A stretch of DNA of 13,314 bases from CAZOKZ01 sp964580585 (GCA_964580585.1 CAZOKZ010000093.1:1-13314), one strand, 5' to 3'. Counted from the first letter of the stretch, positions 1 through 8,453 are shown. Program-made: numbers and translations. Notes: generated by a model not told the origin, from the letters alone.

Positions 1-347
1 TTCATCAGCCTCCCACCGGCCTTTACACGTCCTATACCCGTATCTTAACCGAACCTTAAGACATCTTGCTCAAAAAAGGGAGCAATTTTAACTTCTGTAA
101 ATTCAATCATTCGCGAAATTATCTTTCTTCCGGCTCTGAGGTATTCCGTTAAGCGTTCTCCCTATTCCACGCAAAAGTTCGTTCGTTTTGTCCATTCTCG
201 ACGTTCTTCCGACAAAACCATTCAAAAGCCGTGCAATACTTGGAAAATTGAGTATCGAAACTTTCCGGGCGGAATCTTAGCGTGAGCGAACTGGAGTTTT
301 CTCCCCGTGCATATTTGAACCGATGAATTATTTCAATCGGGAACTCT
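1..347. other. Non-coding left edge, no gene recognised
   Basis: No reading frame of useful length is seen on either strand. The stretch is pyrimidine-rich on the plus strand. It holds a weak hairpin with a following T-run (66-89) and an 8-bp inverted repeat (185-192 with 211-218), both listed separately. At the extreme left a minus-strand ATG (5-3) is preceded by a GGGAGG-type site, so a divergent gene could begin just outside the window, but only one or two codons would be visible. The stretch lies 3' of the minus-strand gene ending at 348, and I found no convincing terminator for that gene. Confidence 0.5.
66..89 (+). terminator. Weak hairpin with T-run, possible terminator
   Basis: TTGCTC (66-71) can pair with GAGCAA (80-85) across an 8-base A-rich loop, and TTTT follows at 86-89. 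The stem is only 6 bp, so this is a weak candidate. It would serve a plus-strand gene ending to the left of the window, which cannot be seen. Confidence 0.2.
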
Positions 348-1316
348 CTATTGTCCCATCACGTAGGAGAAAATCAACGGTGCGACAATCGATGCGTCCG
401 AGTTGATCATAAATTTCGGTCCGTCGGCATCGAGTTTGTGCCAGGTGATTTTTTCGTTCGGCACCGCGCCCGAGTACGACCCGTAGGACGTCGTCGAATC
501 ACTGATTTGCGCGAAGTATTTCCAGTGCGGAATGTCCATCTGTAAATCCTGGATCAGCATCGGCACCACGCAGATCGGGAAATCGCCTGCAATGCCGCCA
601 CCGATCTGGAAAAACCCAACCGGCGTTTCCGACTTCACCCGTTCGAGATACCACTCGGCAAGCAATTGCAACTGTTCCGTCCCCGAACGCACGGCACGGT
701 GACTCTTTACGTCGCCGCTGATCACATGGCTGGTGAAAATATTACCGAGGGTCGAATCCTCGTATCCCGGCGTCAGGATGATCAGCCCCTTCTGCTTGGC
801 CGCCAGCACCCATGAATCCTTTGCCGGAATCTGATAATGCTGGGCCAGCTCCGGATCGTCGAGCAGCTTGTACATGTACTCGTAGGGATAATACGATTCG
901 CCTTTTTCCGCGGCGTCCGACCACAGCTTCACCAGCTTGGCCTCCGTGTGACGCATCACCGTTTCCGGAATGCACGTATCGGTAACGCGGTTGAAGCCCT
1001 TGTCGCACAGCGCCACCTCGTCGTCGGAAGAAAGCGCGCGCCAATTGGGGACGAACTCGTATTCGTTGTGCGCGAACAGGTTGAAAATGTCCTCTTCCAG
1101 GTTCGCCGCCGTGCAGCAGATAATGTGGATTTTGTCCTGACGAATCATTTCAGCGAGCGTGATGCCCAGTTCCGCCGTGCTCATGGCGCCCGCCATGGCG
1201 AGCAGCATTTCGCCACCTTCGCCGACGAACTGCTTCCATGCCTTGGCGGCGGCGAGCGTTTCGCGGGCGTTGAAATGGCGGAAATTGTGTTCCATGAAAG
1301 CGCTGATCGTCGTCAT
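348..1316 (-). CDS. Deoxyhypusine synthase family protein (bacterial type)
   Basis: 322 residues, close to but shorter than human deoxyhypusine synthase (about 369). The frame is open upstream to 1499, but ATG at 1316 has AGGAG about 8 bases upstream and the family similarity begins there, so I chose it. Family landmarks are visible in order: an AGAMSTAELG segment, TAANLEEDI (the NAD-site region TAGGVEEDL in human), TPGYEDSTLG, a GGGIAGDF glycine loop, SYSGAVPNEKITWHKL with the lysine (K294) that matches catalytic Lys329 of the human enzyme, and NSDASIVAPLI near the end. These enzymes move an aminobutyl group from spermidine with NAD; some bacterial relatives make homospermidine. Bacteria generally lack the eIF5A substrate, so the true substrate here is unknown, though polyamine metabolism is likely. 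The His after the glycine loop (human His288 region) appears to be missing. Cytoplasmic; no operon partner in the window. Confidence 0.88.
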   Translation of the reverse strand: MTTISAFMEHNFRHFNARETLAAAKAWKQFVGEGGEMLLAMAGAMSTAELGITLAEMIRQDKIHIICCTAANLEEDIFNLFAHNEYEFVPNWRALSSDDEVALCDKGFNRVTDTCIPETVMRHTEAKLVKLWSDAAEKGESYYPYEYMYKLLDDPELAQHYQIPAKDSWVLAAKQKGLIILTPGYEDSTLGNIFTSHVISGDVKSHRAVRSGTEQLQLLAEWYLERVKSETPVGFFQIGGGIAGDFPICVVPMLIQDLQMDIPHWKYFAQISDSTTSYGSYSGAVPNEKITWHKLDADGPKFMINSDASIVAPLIFSYVMGQ

Positions 1317-1491
1317 GATGGCTCCTGAAGAAGAGGGGGTGAATGAATTCGGGGCGAAAAACTCTATCCCGACCCGAAACGGGGACGTGTTTAGGGGCTC
1401 GGCTCCCCCCGGTGCAAGGGTGATTCGCGGGAACGGGAGGACATGAACACAGATGAATTCTTTGCGAGGTCCAACTGGTATTTCAAACTGA

Positions 1492-1520
1492 TTGACCACA
1501 AAATGAAATCGCAGTCATAT
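1492..1520 (+). promoter_or_regulatory. Candidate sigma-70-type promoter for the repeat-protein gene
   Basis: TTGACC (1492-1497, five of six matches to the -35 consensus) is followed by a 17-base spacer and TCATAT (1515-1520, a poor -10 with three matches). The expected transcript start would fall near 1527, leaving a short leader before the GGGGAGG ribosome site at 1542-1548. The -35 and spacing are good, the -10 is weak, and it was found by eye. Confidence 0.3.
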
Positions 1521-1560
1521 TTCAATGGTTCAAATTCACTTGGGGAGGATGATGAATATC

Positions 1561-4500
1561 ATGCAAAAGGCGTCTATTTTGACTTGGGATGGAGAAGAGA
1601 ACCGTTTTCTACGCCTTTTTCCCACAAACCACTACCGTATATTGCTCGTCTTCCTGATCGTATCGCTCGTTGCGCAGATGGCACAGGCGGAACTGAGCAA
1701 TTCACCGCGCGAAGATACTTGGATGACCAACGATGCGGTGGTGGATATGGAAATTGCCGACGATACGCTTTACCTTGGCGGATACTTTCGCTATGTGGGA
1801 CCCAACACCGGGGCTGGCGTTCCATTCGATTACGAAACAAAAAAACCACAAACCCGTTTCTCAAAACTGTATGGTTTTCTCACTGCTGGCGCTTCGGATG
1901 GAATGGGGGGATGGTATGTCAGCGGCAAGGTTACCGATACATACGGTGAACCATACAAAAATTTCCTCCATATCGATTCCGATGGAACCCTCGATCCAGA
2001 TTGGGGGTTGGAAATCAATAACTCGGTAAGGCGGATTGTAGTTTCTGGTTCAACAATTTATATCGCAGGCTATTTTACTCAGGTTGCTGGACAAGCGCGA
2101 AATTGTCTTGCAGCGATCGATGTCACCACTCGCGAGGTTTTGGAATGGAATCCAAATCCTGATGGTTATGTCATTAATGATATCGAAATCGTGGGTCCCA
2201 CAATGTATATTGCGGGACAATTTAGCAACGTTGGAGGAACACCCAGGCGATACGTTGCGGCAGTCGATCTGGAAACGGGAGAAGCCACGGGTTGGAATCC
2301 GACTGTCGATGATTCCGTGAATAGTCTGGAAGCAAATGAAACGGCGGTGTATCTCGTTGGCTGGTTCGGCACCGTGAATGGGGAGGAGAGAGATAGTTTG
2401 GCGGCCGTGGACAGCACAACAGGGGCATTATTAGATTGGAATCCCCAAATTGAAGATGGGTCTGGAAATATTTACATTTCAGGTATTGAGCTGTCGAATT
2501 CTGCCCTTTATTTTTGCGGACGGTTCTCGACTGTTAATGGAGAAGATCGTAAGTCAATTGCCGCCGTAGATGCGATTTCCGGCGGTGTTGAAAGTTGGAA
2601 TCCCAACGAGGGCCAGGAAAATAATTATGCAATTTATGATGATATTGTGATAAATGAATCAAATATATTTGTATTTGGTTATGGTCCACTCCAGGGTTTG
2701 GATTCGGAATATGGTCATTTTTTGAAATTGATCGATAGTAATACTACTACGGTAATTAGAAGCGATGTTTATATTAATTTTGTAGCATTTGCAGAAAATT
2801 CGTTCTTTCTTGGAGGGGACTTCAATTCGGTCGGTGGGCAACCTCGTCAATACCTTGCAGCTTTGGATACAAAAACTGGAGAATTAACCGATTGGAATCC
2901 CAACCCAGAAAGTTATGTTTACGACGTTGAGGTATCGGACTCGATAGTGTATATTGGGGGAAGTTTTAATAAGGTGGGAGGAATTCCTCGAAAATATTTC
3001 GCCGCATTGGATATCGAGACGGGATTGCCCACCGATCTTGATCCCTCGCCAAATAATTGGGTTAATGCAATCCAACTCGACAACGAGACGCTCTATTTGG
3101 GAGGCGACTTTCGCAAGATTGGCGGCAAAGATCGTAATTACTTGGCCTCAATCGATGTGAACTCGGGAGAAGTTACCGATTGGGACCCTCATCCATCGGG
3201 GTATATCTACCAAATCGAGCTATCGGATTCGATGTGTTATATTAGTGGGGCCTTTTCGAAAATCGGCGAAGAGTCTCGTAGAGGGTTAGCTGCTTTTGAT
3301 CTTGAAACCGGTGATTTGGCGAACTGGAATCCGATGTCAGATAAATTATATAGTTACCTGACTGTTGGAAAAGATAACCTGTTCGTTTGTGGAAATTTTA
3401 CATCGATTGGCGGCCAGCCTCGTCATCGCCTTGCGGCACTCGATCCTATAACGGGAGAAGCGACCTCGTGGAATCCCAATCTTGTTGTTAGCAATAAATA
3501 TATTTACCCGATCGTGGTCAAGGAACCCTCGGTTTACATTGGAGGCGAACTGGAAACTATCAACGGAACGTCGAGGAGCAGTCACGCAGAACTCGATTCG
3601 CAAACTGGAAATATAACTCCATGGAATCCCAGCTTCACCGAGCCTTACTATGATGATTATTTAGTAAAGTCGTTTGCTGTAACAGATTCGGCTGTTTATG
3701 TAGGCGGATCGTTCAGACGAATTAATGGGAAGCCGCATCTGCACTTTGCCCAATTCGATGTGATCCCCGACAGCCTGTTTTCCCTGACACCCGATGGCGA
3801 AGCCTGGGGGGCGGTGAATGAAGATGCAACGTTGTCCGAACCGACAAAATGGGCACCGACGGGTTTCCATCACGACGCGGAAATGAATTGGCAGACGGTT
3901 GGTGGCGATTTCAACGGGGATCAGTTGCAAGACTTGCTTTGCGTGACGGAATATGGCGAGGCGTGGTTGTCGCTCAACTCGGGGACGGAGACTTTCTACG
4001 ATTCAAAACTTTCCGCGTCGGGGTATTTGTATGACGAGGAGCAAGGTTGGGCTGTTATTCCCGGCGATTATAATGGGGACGGAGTCGATGACGTGGCGCA
4101 AGTAACCGAATATGGCGATATTTGGTTGGGAATCAATTCCGGTGGAACGATACCGTCTCCATCCCTTGCCTCGAACGCGGGTGCGATGTACGATCCCCAA
4201 AATGGTTATTGGATGGGGGCGGGTGATGTGAATGGTGATTTCCGTGACGATATTGTTTCCCTTCATCCCAATGGTTCGATTACGGTTTCGCTCAACAAAT
4301 CCAACAATAAGGCAGAGTCCATCTTAGTGGATAATTTTCCGCCCATGGTGGAGCCAGCAACCTTGGATACTGGTGAAAATGAAGCATCGCTTGTTTTTGC
4401 CGACCCGCAATTTTGGGGATCGTTTGGATTTACGTATCATCCTTTTCACCGGATTGCCGTTGGGGACGTTCAAATTGGCAGAGGCATTGCCTTGGGCGAT

Positions 4501-4833
4501 TTCAACAATGATCATCGCGACGATATGGTTCTTGTTTCATCGTTGGGCGATGCTTGGGTGGCGCTCTCGAACGGTGCCGGTTTTGACGAGCCTACGCGTT
4601 GGGGTTGGGTGGGATTCAAGTTCGCTCCGAACGAAGGCGATGGTTGGGATATTTTCACCGGAGACATGAACGGGGACGGAGTCGAGGACCTTGTGCAATT
4701 GTCAGAGATTGGGGAAGCCTGGGTCGCTTATTCCTCCAAATCGACGTTCACCGAACCGGTGAAACTCGGAGCGACAGGTTTTCACAGTAGCCCAACCGGG
4801 CCTTGGCGCAGTTTCGTGGATCGAGCAAAGTGA
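1561..4833 (+). CDS. Large secreted protein: DUF5122-type repeats plus FG-GAP/VCBS repeats
   Basis: About 1090 residues. A long basic N-region and hydrophobic core (ILLVFLIVSLVAQMAQA) form a Sec signal peptide with likely cleavage before ELSNSP. From about residue 68 to 735 there are 12-13 diverged repeats of roughly 47-50 residues with the pattern xYxGGxFxxVGGxxRxxLAAxDxxTGxxxxWNP, typical of DUF5122 (delta-60) repeats, expected to form beta-propeller-like blades. From about 760 to the end are FG-GAP/VCBS units with five acidic loops such as GDFNGDQLQD, GDYNGDGVDD and GDMNGDGVED (near residues 782, 835, 887, 979, 1034), likely calcium sites. No C-terminal sorting tail or lipobox is seen, so it is probably extracellular or periplasmic; adhesion or carbohydrate binding is a guess. 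ATG codons at 1549, 1552 and 1561 follow GGGGAGG; 1561 is chosen for spacing, but 1552 is possible. The repeat region is AT-richer than its neighbours. Confidence 0.85.
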   Translation: MQKASILTWDGEENRFLRLFPTNHYRILLVFLIVSLVAQMAQAELSNSPREDTWMTNDAVVDMEIADDTLYLGGYFRYVGPNTGAGVPFDYETKKPQTRFSKLYGFLTAGASDGMGGWYVSGKVTDTYGEPYKNFLHIDSDGTLDPDWGLEINNSVRRIVVSGSTIYIAGYFTQVAGQARNCLAAIDVTTREVLEWNPNPDGYVINDIEIVGPTMYIAGQFSNVGGTPRRYVAAVDLETGEATGWNPTVDDSVNSLEANETAVYLVGWFGTVNGEERDSLAAVDSTTGALLDWNPQIEDGSGNIYISGIELSNSALYFCGRFSTVNGEDRKSIAAVDAISGGVESWNPNEGQENNYAIYDDIVINESNIFVFGYGPLQGLDSEYGHFLKLIDSNTTTVIRSDVYINFVAFAENSFFLGGDFNSVGGQPRQYLAALDTKTGELTDWNPNPESYVYDVEVSDSIVYIGGSFNKVGGIPRKYFAALDIETGLPTDLDPSPNNWVNAIQLDNETLYLGGDFRKIGGKDRNYLASIDVNSGEVTDWDPHPSGYIYQIELSDSMCYISGAFSKIGEESRRGLAAFDLETGDLANWNPMSDKLYSYLTVGKDNLFVCGNFTSIGGQPRHRLAALDPITGEATSWNPNLVVSNKYIYPIVVKEPSVYIGGELETINGTSRSSHAELDSQTGNITPWNPSFTEPYYDDYLVKSFAVTDSAVYVGGSFRRINGKPHLHFAQFDVIPDSLFSLTPDGEAWGAVNEDATLSEPTKWAPTGFHHDAEMNWQTVGGDFNGDQLQDLLCVTEYGEAWLSLNSGTETFYDSKLSASGYLYDEEQGWAVIPGDYNGDGVDDVAQVTEYGDIWLGINSGGTIPSPSLASNAGAMYDPQNGYWMGAGDVNGDFRDDIVSLHPNGSITVSLNKSNNKAESILVDNFPPMVEPATLDTGENEASLVFADPQFWGSFGFTYHPFHRIAVGDVQIGRGIALGDFNNDHRDDMVLVSSLGDAWVALSNGAGFDEPTRWGWVGFKFAPNEGDGWDIFTGDMNGDGVEDLVQLSEIGEAWVAYSSKSTFTEPVKLGATGFHSSPTGPWRSFVDRAK
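1762..3760 (+). repeat. Array of 12-13 diverged DUF5122-like protein repeats
   Basis: The repeats are clear in the translation but not as identical DNA. Each opens with a YxGGxF strand, has VGG or VNG then an Arg, an AALDxxTG turn, and closes with WNP. The unit that starts near 2665 is degenerate (no GGxF, no WNP), and the first unit is interrupted by an insert of about 60 residues. The divergence argues for an old array rather than recent tandem amplification. Confidence 0.75.
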
Positions 4834-4844
4834 CGTTAAAATAA

Positions 4845-4876
4845 AACGGGGGGGCATCGATTGGATGCCCCCCGTT
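4845..4876 (-). terminator. Strong hairpin terminator between convergent genes
   Basis: AACGGGGGGGCATC (4845-4858) pairs with GATGCCCCCCGTT (4864-4876) with one bulged G and a 5-base loop, giving about 13 paired bases. Read on the minus strand the stem is followed by TTTTATTTTAA, a good U-tract, so it should end the metalloprotease transcript. On the plus strand the stem is followed by only TCTCGCG, so termination of the repeat-protein transcript would rely on the stem alone. Confidence 0.8.
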
Positions 4877-4899
4877 CTCGCGATGCGATGTTTGGGCGC

Positions 4900-7797
4900 T
4901 CAGAATGAACCCGGGCGGGGGAGATAGGATTTGCCTGTTGGCGTTGTCGCGCCGGGGGTGTCTTCACCATTGATGTTGTAAATAATGGTAAAGCGTGGCG
5001 CGTTTCCACCAATGGTGAATTGAGCGTTCAATGCTTGCTCGATGCGTGTGCGCGATTCTTCGAGATGTGCCGCCGTGTACGGGTCCATCGAGTCGGACGC
5101 TTTGCCGTCCTTCAACACGTTGTCGATGGCTTCACCGATGTCTTTCATCTGTTTCCACGCCAATGTACGCGCCACGGGCGGGTACATGCTGGTTTCACCG
5201 CTGTTTGCGATGGCAATCAAGCGGCTTAGGTACTGACGTTGCAGATTGCGACGCAGGTTATCGATGGCCGGTTTGCGCGTGGTGGATTTTCCACCGACCT
5301 TTTTCTGAATCACCTCAGTCCAGATTGAATCCTGCATTTCCTGCATCATTTCCGGCAACGTGAACAAATCTGTTTTTGCGTCCACATTATACTCTGCATT
5401 GTACAGGTATTGCATGCGTTCCGGTGTGGTCAGCATGAACAGCACGCGCGATTGGAAACGCATGATCTGATCCTGAATCGGGAACGTCAAAGGTTCGTAC
5501 CAGTCATAGCTGCCTTCGTGTGTCCAGCGCGATGCGGCGAGATAATTTTGAATTTTAGGATCGATTTTGAAAGCGTCCTCGGCAAACAGCGAATCGACGA
5601 TCAGCTTCATTGCGTTGCGTTGTTCCTTGGCCGAAACCACCTGGATAGGCGGACGCGCGTTCGGGTCGTCTTTATGATCGCGGTGCAGGGAATACCCGCC
5701 GACGTACTTGGTGGCGCTGTATGCGGCGACAAACCGTTGCGCCAGCAGGATTTCGTATGCCTGGCGTGCCTTGGCATAGCTTTCGTCATCATCGACAATG
5801 ACATCGAGCAGATTCGCGAGAATTTTATCGGACAAATCGACGCGCGATTTGAAGAAGGCGAGCGAATCTTTGCCCATGTCCCAGCGTGTGATCAACGGAT
5901 CGGGCGACGCCACATCTTCGTCCGTGCCGTAATCGTTTCCAACCTCGGCGACGCGGTCGAGAATGCTGGCGAGCATTTTTTTCTCGTCCGCATCGTAATC
6001 GTGCGAGCCTGGAATGGCGTATCCGTACTCAATCGCCCATTCATCGTATGGGCCAATGGTCGGCGTAACCCACACGTCGGGGCGCGTTCCGTCGCCCTTC
6101 AGGGTAAACGCATTGTAATCCATCACCGAGCCCGACGTCGGAGCCGATTTGTCGGTTTGTTTCACGATTTCGTCGTATGACTTCCAACTACTGCCCTTGA
6201 AATTGTGGCGCAGTCCCAACGTATGCCCGAATTCGTGAGCGACGATTTCCCGCACGATGGGACCGATAAATTCCTCGGGCCATTCGTCCAGTTCCGATTT
6301 CTTTTTATCGTCTTTCTTATCGTCTTCTGCTCCGTCCCCCTCGCCGCCGTCATCTCCGTCCCCACCTTCGGTCGCATTAAGGGATTGCCAAAGGCTGAAT
6401 TCCAACCCCAAGTTTGCGAATGCCAACTCGCGGCTCAGTTCATGCCCAATGCTGCAGAAATTTTGATGATTGGCGTATGAATTGCCCATCAAATCTTCGG
6501 CAAAGAGTTGTTCGGGTGTTTTGTCTGCCAGCGACGGATCGCTCTCGATCATCATGCTGTATTGCACTGCCACATCGTTCCAATTCGGGTGCTCGCTTGG
6601 ATTGCGCGCCAGCCAATGACGCATGCGTGGCGAGAGGTCCTTCGTCTCGGGAATCGAATTCACGAACAACTGGAAGTCCTGGATGTAAAAACGCACCATC
6701 GACTCGTCGAACAAAATGTCCGAATCGAGCACTTGCCCCGTGCGCGGATCGACACGCGATGGCGCAATTGCGAATGGACGTTGCGAGGCAATCCAGCGGA
6801 AAAAATTATAACGTGAATCCTCGGGGTCGAGGTCCTTGAAGTCGTTTGTCTTGGTTTGCTGGCGTACTTCGATGGCATCCACGATGCCGATTTTCTCGAA
6901 CGCTTTGTTCCACGATTCGATGCCTTCGCGCACCCAACGGCGGTAACGCACGGGGACGGTGTGTTCGAGATAAATGACAATGGGTTCTTTCGGAGGCGAC
7001 AGCGACAATGTCTTGTCCTGCTTCTCCAACTGCCAGCGATTGATATAACGATCGAACGTTGTATCCGAACGTGCATCTTTCGAAAAATCCGTCTTCGCCG
7101 TCAGGAAATACCCGATGCGCGAATCCGCCACGCGGGGTTGGTAACCGGTTTCCGGCAATTCGCCGATATTGAAATAAACACCCGTCACGCCGTATTCGCC
7201 GCGAAATTGCAATTCGACGACCGTATTATTCTCGAACGACTTTGCTTTGCCGATTTGCGTAAAAACGGCAGGCGCCATGCCACCGATGAATTGTTTGGTT
7301 TGCGATGCGAGAAGCTGCTTCAGATCGATCAACGCTTCGCCGCTGCCGCCCTTGCCCATGATTGGCGTTTTCGCCAACACCTGGTCCGGGTACGTGTACT
7401 GGACGACTTCCTTCAACTCGCCCTCGGCGGTGAAAAACACGTTCGGTTTGACCAGCAACAACTCGTCGCCGCGTTTTTCAAACCGCAGCAGCAGATCGTT
7501 AGTCTGGAGCCCGGCGTACTGGCCGGATGAAAAGCTCGACGCGATCAGGAAATCCTTGCCGATCAACGAGGAGGGAATTTCGCCGTAAAGCTCATCCTTT
7601 TTCTCGTCCACCCACAGCTTGATGAACCCCTCGCGCTGGACCATATCCTTGTCCTTGACGACCTCGGAAATGGGGGGCGGGCCTTCTTCTTTTTCTTCGG
7701 GTTTTTTGTCCTGCGCCCAGCCCGCCAGGGGCAGCGCCGTTGCGCCCGCGAGCAGCGCGCCCGCCAGCAGCAGTCGGATCGTTCCAGGTCGTCGCAT
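4900..7797 (-). CDS. Secreted zinc-dependent metalloprotease (DUF5117/DUF4953 type, metzincin motif)
   Basis: 965 residues from ATG 7797, which has GGAGG 9 bases upstream and directly precedes a signal peptide (MRRPGTIRLLLAGALLAG, likely cleavage near GWA-QD). The mature N-terminal part, to about residue 290, fits the DUF5118/DUF5117 regions of this family. The catalytic part carries HEFGHTLGLRH (H521, E522, H525, H531), the HExxHxxGxxH zinc site of metzincins, and SVMDY about 28 residues later, a proper Met-turn (M559). All zinc ligands and the catalytic Glu are present, so the enzyme should be active. A low-complexity Gly/Asp then Lys/Asp stretch (about 478-500) lies just before the active-site helix. 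It probably degrades proteins in the periplasm or outside the cell. It is a single-gene unit, convergent with the repeat-protein gene and ending at the shared hairpin. Confidence 0.9.
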   Translation of the reverse strand: MRRPGTIRLLLAGALLAGATALPLAGWAQDKKPEEKEEGPPPISEVVKDKDMVQREGFIKLWVDEKKDELYGEIPSSLIGKDFLIASSFSSGQYAGLQTNDLLLRFEKRGDELLLVKPNVFFTAEGELKEVVQYTYPDQVLAKTPIMGKGGSGEALIDLKQLLASQTKQFIGGMAPAVFTQIGKAKSFENNTVVELQFRGEYGVTGVYFNIGELPETGYQPRVADSRIGYFLTAKTDFSKDARSDTTFDRYINRWQLEKQDKTLSLSPPKEPIVIYLEHTVPVRYRRWVREGIESWNKAFEKIGIVDAIEVRQQTKTNDFKDLDPEDSRYNFFRWIASQRPFAIAPSRVDPRTGQVLDSDILFDESMVRFYIQDFQLFVNSIPETKDLSPRMRHWLARNPSEHPNWNDVAVQYSMMIESDPSLADKTPEQLFAEDLMGNSYANHQNFCSIGHELSRELAFANLGLEFSLWQSLNATEGGDGDDGGEGDGAEDDKKDDKKKSELDEWPEEFIGPIVREIVAHEFGHTLGLRHNFKGSSWKSYDEIVKQTDKSAPTSGSVMDYNAFTLKGDGTRPDVWVTPTIGPYDEWAIEYGYAIPGSHDYDADEKKMLASILDRVAEVGNDYGTDEDVASPDPLITRWDMGKDSLAFFKSRVDLSDKILANLLDVIVDDDESYAKARQAYEILLAQRFVAAYSATKYVGGYSLHRDHKDDPNARPPIQVVSAKEQRNAMKLIVDSLFAEDAFKIDPKIQNYLAASRWTHEGSYDWYEPLTFPIQDQIMRFQSRVLFMLTTPERMQYLYNAEYNVDAKTDLFTLPEMMQEMQDSIWTEVIQKKVGGKSTTRKPAIDNLRRNLQRQYLSRLIAIANSGETSMYPPVARTLAWKQMKDIGEAIDNVLKDGKASDSMDPYTAAHLEESRTRIEQALNAQFTIGGNAPRFTIIYNINGEDTPGATTPTGKSYLPRPGSF

Positions 7798-8014
7798 ACA
7801 ACAAGTCCTCCACGGAATATAGACGGTGAACCGTCCCAATTTGTGTCCGTTCAGAGCAAAATTGCCGCCAAATCGAAGAAAAGGCGGAGCACTTCTGTTG
7901 ATCGATAGGCACCGGGGCGAAGGACGGCAAGGAATTTTTAGGGGCGAGGGAGGGGTTTCAGGGGCGGGAATTTGGGCTTTCAGGCAGCATTCAAGTTCAC
8001 ACTACCGTCCCCTA

Positions 8015-8041
8015 CGTCACTTTCGTCACTTGGGTCACATT
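8015..8041. repeat. Three copies of a 9-bp tandem repeat (CGTCACTTT type)
   Basis: CGTCACTTT, CGTCACTTG and GGTCACATT follow one another without gaps. The array lies immediately upstream of the point where recognisable ORF6N sequence begins, so it may mark the break that removed the front of that gene, or it may be chance. Confidence 0.5.
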
Positions 8042-8453
8042 TGCAATGTGCACCGTTATCCAGAGGACTTCATGTTCACGCTGAATAAATGAGGAGAAAG
8101 AACAGGTAGTCGCAATTTGCGACCACCTTCCCGGGTTGAAATTTTCACCGGCGTTGCCAAATGCATTTACGGAACATGGAGCCATTATGGCTGCCAATGT
8201 TCTCAACTCAACCCAGGCAATTGAAATGAGCGTTCACATTGTCCGTACTTTCATCCGACTGCGCGAAGCGGCCATGCAATCTGAGGAACTTTCCCGCCGT
8301 TTGAGCGAGGTGGAAAAACACGTTGGCAAACATGATATTCATCTGGCCGGTATTGTCAGGAAAATCAGAGAGATGTCTGGCTCTCAACTAACGCAAAAGA
8401 AAAAGACCAAAATAGGATTTATTCAGCCGGAAGAAGATGACCAGAAAGATTGA
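8042..8453 (+). pseudogene. ORF6N-domain protein, truncated and frameshifted remnant
   Basis: The 3' two-thirds of an ORF6N (KilA-N-related) gene is recognisable. In one frame up to 8089 the translation is NVHRYPEDFMFTLNK, which is the middle of the ORF6N domain, and it then meets TGA at 8090. Skipping one base (T8090) continues as EEKEQVVAICDHLPGLKFSP and then NAFTEHGAIMAANVLN, the classic C-terminal half of the domain. A helical tail and a Lys-rich end (KKKTKIGFIQ) follow, and the normal stop is at 8451-8453. The first 35 or so residues of the domain are absent from all three frames upstream. ORF6N proteins are common in phages and mobile regions and are thought to bind DNA. The open frame from 8136 could still give a 105-residue fragment, but I see no good ribosome site. 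An assembly error could explain the frameshift but not the missing start. Confidence 0.8.

Noticed and set aside
1..15. Possible minus-strand gene start at the left edge (ATG 5-3 with GGGAGG upstream)
   Set aside because: Only one or two codons would be in the window and the spacing is short, so it cannot be supported.
1525..1545. GGTTCAAATTC resembling a tRNA T-loop
   Set aside because: The flanking bases cannot form the T-stem, and no anticodon or acceptor arms are present.
1443..1949. Plus-strand 168-residue open frame overlapping the start of the repeat-protein gene
   Set aside because: It lies mostly inside the larger gene in another frame. The GGGAGG before its ATG is only 2 bases away, and the C-terminal half is Arg/Trp-rich as expected for an out-of-frame reading.
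5410..6180. 256-residue plus-strand open frame antisense to the metalloprotease
   Set aside because: It mirrors the real gene in the opposite strand, has no ribosome site, and its composition (many Arg, His, Val, Ile) is typical of a shadow.
8031..8044. Sigma-54-like TGGGTCACATTTGC near the ORF6N remnant
   Set aside because: The spacing between the GG and GC elements is one base short and several fixed positions differ. It overlaps the 9-bp tandem repeat.
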